Positions 1 to 11,025 of a DNA stretch of 64,000 nt are shown here, in pieces; the first letter of the stretch is position 1; every line of letters begins with the position of its first letter. The DNA lies in the NCBI GenBank assembly GCA_009602725.1, contig WELB01000025.1:1012699-1076698 (forward strand). The letters run 5' to 3'. The position numbers and the translations under genes are program-made. The notes beneath the pieces are model-generated. The model saw nothing but the letters and a program-made list of their open reading frames with translations. It made no database searches and was not told the DNA's origin. Origin of the DNA: Spirogloea muscicola. Lineage: Eukaryota; Streptophyta; Zygnematophyceae; Spirogloeales; Spirogloeaceae.

Positions 1-620
1 GAAGGAGAAGAAGCGCCTCTGCAGGCACCTTGCCGTGATACGTTCACACAGCTTGGACCAATACTCTTTTCATGCCTGCAGAAAGAAGCAGAAGTCAGCT
101 GACTCTTGAGAGTCTGTTGACATGGTCATATGCCAGGCCTGCAGCGTTCAGTATCTGGACCAACACTGATGAATTACTGATGGATCACCACTTTAGAATG
201 CTTAGACAAATATCGTCTTTCCTTGTTGTCCCCTGCATCACGTTGTCTCGCACGACGACCTTCCATCTTTCTCTGCCCGTGTAGGCAGATCTACTGCCCC
301 ACACTGCCTGCTGAGGTGCCTAGCCTCACCAAGCATCTGTAGCTGTCTTCCCACGGCATCGACATTTCGAGTCATTACAAGTATGACAACATGACGATAT
401 TGACATTGCGCACTGGTGCTGGCGGAGGTGGCTCAGGTGAGGCACGCTCCATGATAAGCAACACCGGCTTGAGACAGCTCCGTCCCTAGGCCGGCGGCTG
501 CCGTCACACAAATACGAGAAAGGCATCTTGCGACCGCCAGGGCGTAGGCGTCTCTTGCGCGCCTCCCATGCGTCTGCTTCCGATTTAGAGCCCGCGGCAC
601 AGACCAACTGATTCTACGAG
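1..620. other. No gene recognised
   Basis: Several short open frames occur on both strands, but none is longer than about 90 codons and none matches a family I know. No repeat shared with the rest of the window was noticed. It may hold a non-coding flank or old transposon remains. Confidence 0.4.
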
Positions 621-820
621 CGGTGGCCAGCGGCAGCCACCGCCGCAGCGGGCGGAAGCTTGGGCGAAGGAGACAGTTGGCGCGTCCCTGCGGTGCTATC
701 GAAGGCGTGGTGGGCCGGGGGGTTGGGGCTGCCGGCCGGCCTGCCGGCGGTCAGCCCGTGCGCCGCGGCTGAGGGGAGGGAGGCCGGAAAGAGACTCGGG
801 GAAAACAGACCCGGAGGAGC

Positions 821-880
821 GAGAGGGAAGGCGCGCGGGGCGCATGGAATGAAAGGGAGGCCAATTCAAGCCAATTCATT
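821..880 (+). repeat. GC-rich dispersed repeat (GCGCGCGGGGCGCATG core)
   Basis: A block with the core GCGCGCGGGGCGCATG followed by a GAAATGAAAGGGAGGCC-like stretch. Clear further copies lie at 38567-38605 (+), 57343-57400 (+) and, inverted, 33496-33560. A shorter trace ends near 15104. At 33496-33560 it directly follows a retrotransposon 3' end, so it may be a tail or UTR piece of such an element. Its function is unknown. Confidence 0.6.
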
Positions 881-959
881 TTTTAAAGAGGGAGGGCGGA
901 CCCCCCGGCGCCCTCCTGCCGGCTTCAACTGCTCCTTCTGCAGGGCCCCAACTTATAAG

Positions 960-1050
960 AATTCCGTGTATAAGAAACAAATGTAGGCCAATGGCCAAGT
1001 TCAAAGGCAAGCATATCTAAAGACCTATATAACCTACAGCAGATTGACCC
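960..1050 (-). repeat. Family 2 retrotransposon 3' tail, solo copy
   Basis: This is the inverse of the roughly 90-bp sequence that follows the family 2 stop codon at 41097-41188 and, on the minus strand, at 29905-29998. It holds the conserved blocks GAAACAAATGTAGGCC and GGCCAAGTNCAAAGGCAAGC. No coding remnant of the element is attached here, so this is a tail-only copy on the minus strand. It also sits just upstream of a family 1 3' end at 1109. Confidence 0.65.
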
Positions 1051-1108
1051 TAATAAGGCGGGGCGCAGCCCTTGCCGGTGGCTCGGTGCCTTTGGGTCTT
1101 GTGTCCTG

Positions 1109-1372
1109 CTACCGAATGCGTCTATCCATGTCCCTACAGCGGTCCCATGCGTTTCTTTGCATCGCCGGGCTGGTCGCACCCTTGCAGCAGCCTCTGGCTT
1201 GCGCAGCGGGGTTGGTCTTCCTCCCCTCAGCTCATCTGACTTCCTACTGCTGACACGGGGGTATTGAGGGCGCCCTGTCTGCCTAGCCTTTGGCTCCGTT
1301 TTGAACACCTATATGCATCTGGCTGGCATTCTACTGCCGATTCTTTTACATCAGCAGCCGCATTCAGATTTT
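1109..1372 (+). mobile_element. Family 1 LINE 3' fragment (C-terminus and tail)
   Basis: This stretch encodes the last part of the element ORF, an RMRLSMSLQRS-like helix and the closing peptide SSDFLLLTRGY with stop at 1265-1267, then about 100 bp of 3' UTR. The same unit, nearly identical, recurs at 11185-11447, where it lies inside another element. The reading frame is broken between the RMRLSMSLQRS helix and the terminal peptide. A 5'-truncated insertion is the simplest reading. Confidence 0.75.
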
Positions 1373-1559
1373 TTATACGCGCGCTCTGAGAGGCTTGGAG
1401 CAAATGCATGGAGCAGGAGTGGGCGGGCGGCCCGCCCCCAGAAGCGGTCGGACTTGACATGCGGCAGGAGGGGGGGGTGGGCAGCCGCGGCCACGGGGTG
1501 AAGTGCAGGGGGGTGGGTCTGCGAGGCCCACTTTGAAAAGAGCTCCAAGACATCCGCGC

Positions 1560-1955
1560 GTGCGCGCCCGCTCCTCTCCCCCTTGGCCTCGGCCCTCTTG
1601 GGCTGCCCCTCTCAGCCCACTGTTTCACAGCGGAGAGCTGCTTCTATCCCCGTCCCTCGAAACGGAGAGTTGCTCCTGCTCGGTCAGTGGCGCCCACGGC
1701 CTGCAGTTGCTGCCTGGCGGCGCGCCACTCCCCGGCTCGCGGGCCCCCCGCCGCGGCGTTCCGACGAAGCGGGTCACCATTCGCCAGCCTCTTCTTCGAG
1801 CCACGAAAGCGGGTAGACGGGCGCGCCACTGGCTCCCATGCCGGCACGTTCACTATGCAGGCCCCTGCTCGTGCGAGCGCCGCGGCTGGCTCCGCGCCCG
1901 AGCTCGCCTCGCGTTGTTTTGCAGCACTGCCGTCATGGCCAACTTACCATTGGTA
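1560..1955 (+). repeat. GC-rich repeat, partner of inverted copy at 38225-38650
   Basis: The stretch from about 1690 to 1955 aligns by eye with the reverse complement of 38225-38500. Shared blocks include GGCGGCGCGCCACTCCC, CGAGCTCGCC and TGCCGTCATGGCCAACT. The two copies are separated by 36 kb and inverted. Long frames here come from high GC content and are not supported as genes. Confidence 0.6.
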
Positions 1956-2014
1956 CACAGAAACAATAGCGTCCCGGTATTGACGGTCATCTTAAACTGG
2001 TGATCTAGCGATGT

Positions 2015-2560
2015 CTAGATAGACGCTTAGTGCTCCAATAAATCTTCAAGCAGTCGACTGAACCTCTAAGTGCAATTCTGGCCATTCTAAACAATCTGAA
2101 ATATTGGACAGTTGGCTTCAGGAAATGAGCGCAGTGGCTTGTGCAGAAGGCACCGACTGCTGTTTTGGATGTCACAGACATTCTGCCCACGGATGACGAA
2201 AGAGGCTATCATGCATCTCAACTGGACAACCTCCTGCACACATGGCAGCAACTGCAAAGCTGGCTAAATAACGGGTTGATACCATATCTGTAGATTCCCA
2301 GCAAATACTGGCTGCTACTGATGTCATCTGTTGATTGCTATAGAATGCCAGTGGGACTGTCTTCAAAGCCATTTCTAAGACAAGGAATGGTCTCAGTGGT
2401 AGACAAGACGCAGAGGTGCTTATTATTGTACTTCACTAGCTTCAGTTCCTGGCTTGGTCTGCCAGCCGCATGTACACAAGCTTTTAGCTGAAGTTGGTCA
2501 GGGCAGCTATAAGCCGCCTGCACTGCCAGCGTCCTGAGATTAGAGATTCTCCGTACATTG
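2015..2560 (-). repeat. Diverged dispersed repeat with coding-like core
   Basis: On the minus strand this copy encodes GRPSQELKLV and STTETIP followed by DSPTGIL. The plus strand at 37265-37515 encodes the matching GRPSQNVKLV, STTETIPWFRNG and DSPTGIL. A third, weaker trace (about RPSQKMKLV) lies near 8765-8830 (+). Homology continues into flanking non-coding sequence of the 37-kb copy up to about 37760. The protein family is not recognised. A transposon or a duplicated gene fragment is possible. Confidence 0.55.
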
Positions 2561-2994
2561 GCGGTTAAATTGACGTCACAGCGCATACATTTGCAGAGAG
2601 AGCTGCTACAGAGAGGCTGAGAGGAAGCTTTATGTGTGTCACAGATGCCGGCTGGCAGCGCTGCCGCCCCGAGCTTGCCCCCGTGGCGGCCACGCGCCGA
2701 TGATGGATTCCACCTTTCCTGGTCAGGGGTCCTCGCGCCAGGGCGTACAACCTGGCGAAGGCCCACGAGCCTTGGTGGATGTGGTGGTGACCGAGGCATA
2801 CAAGAGTTCCGCTTCCACACATAGCTGGCCACGCAGTGGGAGATGCTGAGCACAGATAGCTCCGACACTACTCTGACTAACCCCGCAGCGATCACCTTCT
2901 CCCGGCCGCAATCGACACTTTAGGCTGCTTGGGTCCTCGCTTCCATACCCTACTTGAGAACGCGAGTCTGGGATATGCAGGAAGTGAGGATATG

Positions 2995-3262
2995 CTTCCA
3001 GCCCAGATGCCGGCAGCCTATCTGTCATTTTTGCGACGTCGAGTGTCATCTTGTCTGCAGCGAGCTCAGGCTCATGCGTTGCATCAGAAAGCTGGTCGAG
3101 CCTTGGCTGGTAGTTCAAGAGCTTGTCGATTGCCATCCGGTATTCGAGCATCAGTTAGCGACCTCTATGTACTGACTCATGGTTACTGAGCGGGTCAGCT
3201 TAGCAGCAGGTGACGTACATTTGTCAATGTGCTTGCCTTTGTACCTGGCCACACATGGCCTC
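2995..3262 (+). mobile_element. Family 2 LINE 3' fragment
   Basis: The frame from about 3008 reads AAYLSFLRRRVSSCLQRAQ, then a HQKAGRAL block, and ends SVSDLYVLTHGY with a stop at 3187-3189. The closing peptide parallels that of family 1 (SDLxLLTRGY), but the upstream residues and the 3' tail differ. The tail at 3190-3262 carries GTGCTTGCCTTTGTAC. Related pieces lie at 29905-30245 (-), 33556-33670 (+) and 40960-41188 (+). The reverse transcriptase part is missing in all of them. Confidence 0.65.
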
Positions 3263-3289
3263 CCCATCTCTTGATACACGTGTTTTCTT

Positions 3290-6200
3290 TTCAGCCAGCC
3301 TAGCTCCTGGCCCCCGGCTCGGCCACGTCAGGCGCAGCGCACGAGAACCTCCAGGTGACCCCTCAGTTTGGCATTGTCGTGAGCCCATCAATGACTCCTT
3401 GCCGACCGCAGAGTATGCCAGTCCGTCCTCCCCCCCTCCTCAGCTCCAGCAGTGCACTACTGCACCAGTCCCCGCCTCCGAGCGGGGCCCCACCTTCTCA
3501 TCCACCTCCTCCGCTACTCCAGCCGCCTGTGGTGGCTGCCACAGTGCCGGGGCCGCCAGAGGCACCCTTGCACAATGCAGGGCTGCTCTCCTTAACAGCG
3601 GCCTGCCAAACGTGGCCGCCCCGGTGTCCCAGGCTCGCGGGTCTCCTGCCAAGGTTGCCAGCGCCTTCATCATAAGCGGGGTATGGCAGCACACGCTGGG
3701 CACTGCAGCTGATAGCGAACTTGCCATGAGCTGATGGCCGCGCCGCTCCTGCAGATGTCGTCCGGCCCCACCATCTCCGTTAGTGGAAGGCTGGCAGTGG
3801 GAAGCCACGGTGCACCTACTCCCCCTCATCCCATCAGCCTTCACAACCGTCGGCAACACTGCATAGGCTTAGCCTGAGCGCTGCAAGGTGCTGGCTGCCA
3901 TCCTCTCACGCGTGGTTTCTGCTCTAGCAGACGAGCCGGCCTGCACATGTACCGGCTCTCTTTCAAGCCTGGTTTCTGGCCTTCTTTTCTCCTATGGTGG
4001 GGACGGCCGCAGCTGCCTCCTGCACAAGCTTGCTTATCTACAAGCGGCCAATAAGAACGACCTGGCCCACCAGCGTGCTGCATCGCTCGGGCTGCTCGGG
4101 CTGCGAACTCAGAATCTTTTTGTGTACATGGCGGCGCAGTCAACCACCCAATCTGCATAGGTCCTCATCTCTACCACCTATTTGAACAAATTGCCACCCC
4201 TGGCTATGCTCATTACGCGGATGTCTCTCTGGTCGAGATTGGCTTGCCGGCAGAATCTCTTGCTCTCGAGCAGCCAAGTGCCCCTATGCCTGCAGCGAGC
4301 TCAGCCAGGTGCTCTCCACTGAAAAGCTGGGAGGCCTTACTTTGTGGCAGGGCGGCTTGTGACCTGGCGTTTGGCCTTGCTAGCAGCTTCTATGCGTCGA
4401 CCGGCGGCGTGGGTCTGTATAGCAGCAGGCGGCCTACAACTTTCCATGTGCTTTACTGTGTATATGGCCGCTTTTCCTTTCTGTCACTTGGTGCACGCTG
4501 TCCTCCTCAGCACCACTGGGCTTCGGCTGATAAGATGGACCAATCAGCGGCTTTGTAGGAGCTTGGCACACTCTTCCTGCGGCACATCCCTCAGAAGGTG
4601 TGGTCCTCACATGTGCATAATACTTCGCAGTGAAGGTAGCAAAGAAACCAACTTCCCAAATGAGGCGGCCTTGAGCCATTATCCCTGTCCTCATGGCACG
4701 GCCCTTGCTGGGCTACTTCCCTGCGGATGCGCAGCCTGTCTGCCAGCAGCTTCTTTACTGCCTGTTGCTCAGGCCAGGTTGTGGAGGGGAGCTCTTGGGC
4801 TCTTGGCGGACCTGGAAGCTGCGCTACAGCCTCCTCCGCCCTGATTGCAACTTGCAATTGGGGCCGCGGCAGCCCCCCAGCAGCAGCCTTGCTCAAGCGT
4901 GTCCTTCGCTTCGCCAGTGCAACCAAACCCTTGCATGCCGTGCAGGCCTTCGAGCCCTCCTCTCCTGATCTGGCAGATGACACAGCGGGGCTGGCCCTGC
5001 AGGAGCTCCACCAGCTGATGGAGGATGACCTGGACACTGCAGTTCTCTCATGGGCAGCATTGCAGCTGTGCGCAGCTGTAGGGGCCCTTCGGGCATACAT
5101 CTGGAGCATCTGAAGAAGCTGTAGCTGGCGGGCGATGAACACATCGGTGCATTTCTGCCACCACATTGCAAGTGGGCCTCAGCTCCTCCGCAGGCTCTGT
5201 GTGCTTCTTACCAGCCTCCTGACAGATTCGAAGGGGGGGGGGAAATGGTAGCCCCTCACTCTGCGCAAGGTTTAAGTTACTGGATATGTCTTCCATATTG
5301 TCCCCCTACATCCACTTCAGGTCCCGTGTACTTGGCACTGGCCTGTACGGCAGGGGCGAGGCTATTACCTCTAGCACACAAAGTGCATTGGAAGAACACC
5401 CCAATCTCAAGGTGCTACCTGGCAAAAAAGAGGAGATGCTGCCAACACCATCAAGTGCCGCATGGGGTAGAAGCTCGGTGCTGCCTTTCCCAACCTTGTC
5501 TGAATTCTCCTGGCAATGTAGGGCAAGATTGGTACGCATTGGTGGTGGCTTGGGGCATACTGCCTAGCGCTGTTGACCACAGGCACACGGATGCCTGTGT
5601 TGACTTCTCTATTACTCTGGCGCACCTCTGCATCCTCTGGCTGTCTGCCGCCAGCCATCCTTGCGTCCTCCTCTTGGCACTTGCTACTAGGGTCTTCCTT
5701 GTTGCCCCCCACCTACCTTGTCCCCATGGCCATGGCACCTTGCTCTAGGAGTTGGCACTCTGGGCCTCACATGAGATCCTCCAAGTACTTCTCGTGGTTA
5801 GGATGGGTCTTGCTAGCCTGCCTCCTGCTACTCGAGTAGTGCCAGTCCCTGCAACAGGTCACCATCCTTGTTGGACGCTGGACGCCCAATGTGTGCTCCT
5901 CCAACTTGTGCAGGCCAAGTTGGAGGAGCATCTCCAGTATTACTCATGTCTATGGGCTCGACTATCAGGCCTCCAGGTCTTGCAGAAGCGTTGCCATCCC
6001 TGAACGCTGCAGCATGCAACGCCCGACATCATCACTTGAATAGGGCCTTTCTTTTCACGACGACCTCAGGTATGCCACTTCTGACTTCGTAATAAGTTCA
6101 AGCGATGGTTGACCGAGAAATTTTGTTGTGGATTTACCTAGTCAGAGTTCCAAGCAGACCTACCCTGCTGCTGCCATTGAGGAGCTAATGGCTTGTGCAA

Positions 6201-7600
6201 CACTCTTGGCCGTCCTCCTCACAGCCTACCCTCTGCAAAATCCTCCCCAGCAGCCTCGGGCGGCTTGCATTGACGCCGTGAGGACCAGACTTGCAGGCCC
6301 GTCTACCTTAGCAGCTGGGCAGCTTCTGCGGCCCACAATCTCATCTCTATTATCCAGCCATGGCTGGCGCACTATTGAGGCAAGCATGATTGAAACTGCT
6401 GGATCATATCGGCTTCCAATTGACCTGCCCACTACCACCTCTTCCGAGCTCGGACTGAGCTGCTCCACATACTTTTACAACAAATGTGTGCACGCGGATG
6501 GCGGTGATTGCAGCAGCATCAACTTCAGGAGAGAAGTCAGGCAGGTTCCAACTAGTTGCCAATTGCTGTGGTGGTTAATAACTGGGGTCAGAATCACTCC
6601 CTCTTTGTTTCTCTCTTGGTGCATCGGTATGTGTTTCCTGCCACTCTTGACGCACCTGCATGTAACAAAATTAGCTTACTGATTGGCGTGTGCTGCTGCA
6701 CCTGGGCCCTCCTTTCATGAAGCAAGATGGCAGTGTGTATGCACGCTCCAGTAGGCAGATGCAGTCTTCAATATGATTGACAAGGTTCGTGCGGCAGGAA
6801 GTAGTATGATGGCCGTCATGACTTGTGTAAGAGCATGTTTGGCATCTTCTCATCGGGGGGGGGTTTGCTAAGCATCACTGAAGAAGTCAGTATTAGTGCC
6901 AATACAGGTGCGTGCAGACAACCTCCACCGAGCAGACGACTCCCACAATAGGAGGGTCTTGTTGGGGTACTACTTGGCGGTGACCTTCACCTCTTGGTTG
7001 TTCTTGATGACCACCAACTGCCAGATAAATATTTCTGCCGATGTGTCTGCACCAGATGAGTGCTGAGCGGTCTGTGCTTCAAATGTTGAAAGGAAGCTAA
7101 GTACGCCCAACACCGCCCCCCTTCGCTGCTAGATACACTCTTCAGCTATGAGTTTCATTGTTCAATTGGCAAGTTCCGGCCCTTGCGCTCGCCTTGAGCG
7201 GCAGTCAGTGTCTGTGGCCACTGTCAACATAGCGAGTATCCGAGTTTGTACACCCCTCATTCAACAGTCCTACCTTGAGATACTTGTCCTGCTCCTTACA
7301 GCACTTGCAAGCTATGCCCTTGCATTTACATGCTCTGCGGGCTGCCACGTCTGTGATTGATGGGGTCTAGCTCGTTGGAGGTGTGGTTCTGGAGCTGTGG
7401 TTATCTGAGCTACATCCAGCTCCACTCATTGTTATCAGAAGGGAGGGCCAGTATGCAGCCCTCTGCCTTTGCCATTCGTTCCCACCTCAATATGCCTGTC
7501 AGTCCACAAGCCACGAGCTGGTGGAGCTGGGGTGGGACCTGGTGGCTGAGAGAGGTGGGTGATGTCTGCAGCTTGCCCCTGCCAGTTGCCCTTCGTATCA
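3290..7600 (+). repeat. Diverged segmental duplication, copy 1
   Basis: Blocks in the same order as 21250-25100 can be matched by eye. The best-preserved is 4650-5270 against 22660-23290, with conserved CTTTACTGNCTG, a TCGCCAGT/TCGCCAAT block and GTGCAGGCC. Further matches are 5600-5660 with 23910-23960, 6300-6370 with 24375-24450, 6690-6760 with 24700-24770 and 6905 with 24915. One plus frame in both copies (AALLxxxLxFAS then VQAxEP) may be an old coding region, but copy 2 has stops. The type of element is unknown. No terminal repeats were identified. Confidence 0.5.
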
Positions 7601-9000
7601 TTTGACCCACCACCATGACACCGTAAGCAGCTCCGCAAATGCATCGTGTATCAGGTGAGCTTGCGAGCTCCACGAGAAGTCACAGATGTGAAGAGCCACC
7701 CTGCAAAGAGGCGAACGAAATCGTGAGGACAAGAGAACGAGATCTCCTGATGTTTGTGGCAAGGGCCAGGCTTATGCAGAAGAGGGCCCTGTTGAAAGGA
7801 GCACAGGCATGTGCGCAGAACAGATGGTCTACGTAAAACGGGCACAGATCCTGGATAGCTGCCAGGTGGAAGTCTTAGTAGAGCCTGTCGAGCAACAAGC
7901 TAGAAGAGTGGTGGTGACGATGATGGCAAAGGTGGTAGCATGACCGTCACAAGCGTCTGGCCAAGCATTCAAATAAATGGCCAAGGTCATGCGGAAGCAT
8001 CAATGTACGGAACGGACATACTGGCTTCTAACAGCTAGTAGTGACACCGGAAAGCACATAGGTGGACCGAGAAAGGACACAGCATGCAGTGCTGGTGGTC
8101 TCCCCCAGGCAGGAGTGACTGCTGAAGCAGTGCAAGTGCAGACGAGTGCACTAGTGATACTTAGATTTGCAGGTGTTCAAGGCTTAGAGTGTACTCTGCA
8201 CTCGACAAATGGTCTCAGTAGCAATGTTGAGCCCCTTCCTCATGATTCTGGCAGTACTGAATGAATCCTCCATAAGAAAGCAAAGATCAGACTACAGTGC
8301 TAAATTATGTTGGCCTCCACCTAGCTAGCTTGACTGGCACGCAAGAGGATTCAAGCAAAGACGTGCTCAAGCGAGTCACAGTCTAGCTCCAACAATCAGC
8401 TCCAACAAACAAATGAGACGACAACCAAAGATGAGACGATTGTTGGCACCGCAAAAAGCTCATTCTTGCATACCAGTTGCCCGCGTTCTAGGTCGCACAT
8501 GTGAATTCTAAGTCTGTGTGGAAATTGTAAGTACAATGTGATGCCACTTCATCGCTTGTGACAAGCAGGTAAGCTTTCGTGCACTTGCAGAACCACTCGC
8601 GGTCAATGACCTGTTAATTGTGAAGGGTGATAATGATGAAACAATCATGCGAGTCAGTAAGGTCCAGCCCCACGACTTGCAGGTCAGATCTCAGGACGGT
8701 GCCAGTGCAGGGTATAGAGGATGTGTTATTCTGACCAGCGTCAACATTGAGGTCCTTATTGTGCGGCTGGTAGAAGACCAAGCCAGAAAATGAAGCTAGT
8801 GCAGCTCAAGCTTCACTAAACACCTCAACGTCCTCACTCCATAATCACCTCCATAAGAGGAGGGATGTTGTACGACCTTCGTACATCGATATGAAACGAC
8901 ATCCCTAGCAGTCAGTGGTTTTCATGATTGTGATGAAGCAGCTCTGAACAATGCTCAGGTCCACGTTTGATTTTACCGGCATTGCAGATCTTTCCAGTCA
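7600..9000. other. No gene recognised
   Basis: Only short open frames without recognisable motifs occur here. A weak match to the repeat pair at 2015-2560 and 37265-37515 lies near 8765-8830. Base composition is near balanced and AT-richer than the transposon blocks. Confidence 0.4.
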
Positions 9001-9020
9001 AGCATAAGGTTCTCATGGCC

Positions 9021-9596
9021 TCAAATGTCACTGGCAAAAGGCAGGTCGTCATTGCAATATCCATGCAGTAAGGCAGTTGTTGCCTGCCAAGTCACGAACC
9101 CTTTTATAAAGGTCAGAAGCCAATGATGTGTTGATATGAAGTGAACTATGCTTCGAGTTGTGAGCTGACTGACAGCAGTGAATTTAGATATTATCACAAA
9201 TCGTCCCAGACTATGGATTGCTATGATTACCTCAGGTGAAGCACTGAATTCTGCATACACAGTCCAACATCCAAAAGCTAGTAGCATTGCTGTGAAGGCC
9301 CCAAGGACACCGGCTGCAATGTGAACGGTTCCCCTCATGGAGATGGGAGGGGGACTGCTTGCAGGCATCCAAAGCTTTAATAAATTCCCTGCTCTTGACA
9401 AGTGGTCCCAGCTGCGGCACTGTGCCCCTTCTTCATGTTCCTGGAGCTGTCAGCAATGCATTCATGGTCATGGTCACACTCAAAATATCTGACCATGGTG
9501 GCCTCCACAGCTCCACCTGTTAATGGATGCACAGACGTGCTCAAGGTGTTGCATGCTGGCTCTCACCTCCCCAAGAGAGATGTTCGCCTGCGCCAT
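9021..9596 (-). CDS. Candidate three-exon gene, small membrane protein
   Basis: I propose exons 9596-9517, 9393-9231 and 9164-9021, giving 128 residues from an ATG at 9596. The introns are GT-AG (123 and 66 bp) and the phases agree: exon 1 ends in phase 2 and exon 2 restores an Arg codon, and intron 2 is phase 0. The second intron is itself open in frame, so it might instead be coding. The protein has a hydrophobic segment around residues 51-74 (start HIAAGVLGAFTAMLLAFG), consistent with one membrane helix. No family is recognised. The GC-rich stretch upstream (9650-10800) could hold a promoter. Fairly uncertain without transcript data. Confidence 0.4.
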
Positions 9597-9963
9597 GAAG
9601 AGCGGATCCTGGGCGCTGTGCGGCGCTGGTAAATATACGATGTTGGTTGAGCTGCAACGCGGGCCAAGAGCTTCAGCGAGACATTGACGAGAACAAGACA
9701 TGGTGCAGCATGAAGTTGCAGGACCCAGGGCACGGTGCGCGTGAGTCTACCGGCTCTCGAAGGAGGCGAAGGCCGACGTCTTCGGCGGCGGGGAGGGCGC
9801 CACTGCGAGTGACTCGCATGCCTAGAAAGAGGCGCCACAGAAGAAGAATGCGACTGCTGATTGGAAGCGCACAGGATGACACGGTACTGGCAAGAAGAGC
9901 GGCCAAAAAGCGGGGGGCCGCAGGCGACGGTGGGCGAGGCGCAGCAAGTGAGGCAGCTCTCGG

Positions 9964-9964
<1 letters not shown>

Positions 9965-10005
<41 letters not shown>
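9965..10005 (+). repeat. Homopolymer run of 41 G
   Basis: An uninterrupted G run followed by a short GC-rich stretch. It lies about 370 bp upstream of the candidate gene start at 9596. Such a run can form G-quadruplexes and is also prone to sequencing and length error. Confidence 0.95.
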
Positions 10006-10824
10006 CGATGGATTTGAGCGCCGGCTTGGAGCATCCAAGGCACAGACGAGCTCAGGAGAGTCAACAGTGTGCCTCTGACCGTATGTAAGATGATGATTGA
10101 CCACAGCGCGGAGAGCGCAGTCGTGGCTTTGAACGGCACCGGCAGGGTCGCCGGATGCGTGGCCATGGCGGTGGCGCTGCGAGACGACGGCGGGCGAGCC
10201 TCAGTGTGGAGCAGGAGAGGCGCAGCGTGGAATTGAACGAATGTGGCCCGAATGGCGACTTGCGCGTCAGCCTACCGGCTCGAGGAGGAGGCGAGAGCAG
10301 CCGAGCTGGGCTGCGACCCGACAGCGGCAAAGGCGGCGCCGCGGCGAGGGTAAGGCTGCTCGGCGGCGGCTGCGGCGGAGTGTGGTTGTGGGAATGTGGG
10401 CACAACGCTGAGAACTGGATGCAACATAGACGACGCCTCCGTTCCTTGCCATCGCCTCCAGCCCTTCGTTTCTTTTACCGAGAGTCATTCTCAGTCACAC
10501 TGCACGGGGCTTTCAGACTGCAGGAAGCCAGGACAAATTCCGTGTGTTAGAAAGGGGGAAGCCCAGGCTCCTGGTGGCTGTACCTGTTGGCCCGCCTTGC
10601 GCTTCTGGGCCGCCACCACTGGGCAGCCACCACAAGTTCACACGGCTGCCCGGGCGCGGAGAAAAAGAGGAAAGTGCTCGCAGGTTAGGGGGAGGGGGCA
10701 GGCGCGCCGCGAACCCCATAGCGGGCGCCGCCGGCAGCGACGCCGGCGGCGGCCCGGGGTTTAGGAGGGGTGGCGGCGACGGCGGCGGCGCCCTCGACCT
10801 AGCGCGTTCAGATTTAGGCGCGTT

Positions 10825-10864
10825 CCAAAACCTAAACCCTAAAACCCTAAACCTGAACCCTAAA
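10825..10864 (+). repeat. Interstitial telomere-like tract (CCCTAAA type)
   Basis: About 40 bp of slightly degenerate CCCTAAA units, with variants such as CCCTAAAA and CCTGAA. This is the plant-type telomere repeat. It lies just before two inverted retrotransposon 3' ends that start near 10885. It is too short and degenerate to be a chromosome end. Confidence 0.8.
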
Positions 10865-10884
10865 GGACAAAATCCAAAGAGCTA

Positions 10885-11025
10885 CAGGAGAATCACTCAG
10901 TAACCTCTGCTAAGCAGCCGCAGGTCGGACAAAAAGACAAGCACACAGAGAAACAAAGCAGCTACGAATCACGCAGTAACCCCTGCTTAGCAGCCGCAGA
11001 TCAGAGAAAGAGGAAGCGCGGCCAC
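10885..11025 (-). mobile_element. Two stacked family 1 LINE 3' ends, minus strand
   Basis: On the minus strand the sequence twice reads the element's terminal coding piece (CTGCTTAGCAGRGGTTACTG-like) followed by its tail start. One copy covers about 10964-11025 and the second about 10885-10925. Both are severely 5' truncated. They lie head to head with the plus-strand element that starts at about 11026. Confidence 0.7.

Noticed and set aside
10825-10864. True chromosome end
   Set aside because: Only about 40 bp of degenerate repeat, flanked on both sides by other sequence.
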